30,000 nucleotides of DNA from Prorocentrum cordatum (lineage: Eukaryota > Sar > Dinophyceae > Prorocentrales > Prorocentraceae), in contig CAUYUJ010021047.1 of the NCBI GenBank assembly GCA_963575745.1, positions 1 through 30,000 on the forward strand, read 5' to 3'. The notes under the pieces were generated by a model that ran no database searches, had not been told where the DNA came from, and was given only the letters and a program-made list of their open reading frames with translations. Positions 29,672 to 30,000 of the stretch are shown here, in pieces (positions within the stretch are counted from its first letter, which is position 1; each line of letters opens with the position of its first letter). A program made the translations under genes and the position numbers.

Positions 29672-29832
29672 TGCTCGCAGATCCGCTGTGCTCAATGGGC
29701 ACGCAGGCAGGTGGGACAGAGAGATTGCCGAACCCCACAGACGCCTCCAAGACGATCACAGAACCGCCGACCCGCGCTGAAGAATGCTTGGGCCACGAGG
29801 CGTCGTCCGCGGGCCTCCAGGCCCCCAGGCGC
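29672..29832 (+). CDS. Candidate exon, strand ambiguous
   Basis: The plus frame (ADPLCSMGTQAGGTERLPNP, TEPPTRAEECLGHEASSAGL) is GC3-rich and ends at the canonical donor-like ATAG|GTAAGCG at 29835. The minus frame over the same bases (starting MRLGAWRPADDASWPKHSSA at 29834) is also GC3-rich and would be a natural 5' exon of Gene 5. The two cannot be separated from sequence alone. Confidence 0.3.
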
Positions 29833-29874
29833 ATAGGTAAGCGTACTCATTTGCCACGTAACACAACAATCTAT

Positions 29875-29952
29875 TGTTGTTACTAGTGCTAGTACTACTT
29901 CTACTGATATTTCTACTTATGCTGCTACTGCTACTACTACTACTACTATTAT

Positions 29953-29984
<32 letters not shown>

Positions 29985-30000
29985 TAAGTATACCTACTGC
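29875..30000. repeat. TAC/ACT trinucleotide microsatellite at the window end
   Basis: ACTACT-type triplets with substitutions, pure at about 29930-29982, running to the edge. It has the reverse-complement composition of the AGT tract at 2740-3830. Confidence 0.9.

Noticed and set aside
1-30000. tRNA, rRNA and spliced-leader RNA genes
   Set aside because: I found no cloverleaf-compatible sequence with A/B-box-like signals and no recognisable ribosomal or spliced-leader segment by eye; a covariance search would be decisive.

Overview
The window looks like nuclear DNA of a dinoflagellate. This is inferred from gene architecture and protein families, not from a database match. The supported genes all read on the minus strand. 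They are split by short introns rich in trinucleotide repeats, with GT, GC and probably GA donors and mostly AG|G acceptors. Several products resemble lineage-expanded families that I recall from Symbiodiniaceae-type genomes. Prorocentrum or a relative is possible but cannot be shown here. Exon joins below were chosen by reading-phase agreement and splice dinucleotides, without transcripts.

Layout, left to right. 1-2600: AT-rich tandem satellite, about 230 bp per unit, full of inverted repeats and decaying rightwards. 2740-3830: long imperfect AGT microsatellite. 3831-4574: degenerate repeats. 4575-6683: Gene 1, a compact C5-cytosine DNA methyltransferase in five exons, with all the main motifs but a frame break at a 25-base T run. 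6684-7527: intergenic. 7528-9200: Gene 2, an uncharacterised dinoflagellate-type protein with a lysine/alanine-rich and acidic tail, interrupted by a 146-bp A-rich block. 9741-13183: Element 1. 14478-15873: Gene 3, a large unrecognised exon that may be the 5' part of Gene 2. 16107-17430: a dense array of near-perfect palindromes between genes. 18429-27059: Gene 4, a five-exon gene of about 1,160 codons with transposase-like features. Its 3.0-kb third intron is Element 2. 28105-29463: Gene 5, a cysteine-motif protein with proline-rich repeats. The window ends in a TAC microsatellite.

The most unusual structure is the pair of composite elements at 9741-13183 and 21264-24311. Their outer flanks are homologous and in the same orientation. 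Each holds a core of about 2.3-2.4 kb made of about 25 copies of a 90-bp satellite, bounded by short terminal inverted repeats, and the core is inverted between the two copies. Element 2 ends at GC and AG splice dinucleotides that keep Gene 4 in phase, so it behaves like a satellite-carrying intron.

The genes do not form an obvious pathway. The methyltransferase and the transposase-like protein fit a repeat-laden genome, but no functional link between them is shown by the sequence.
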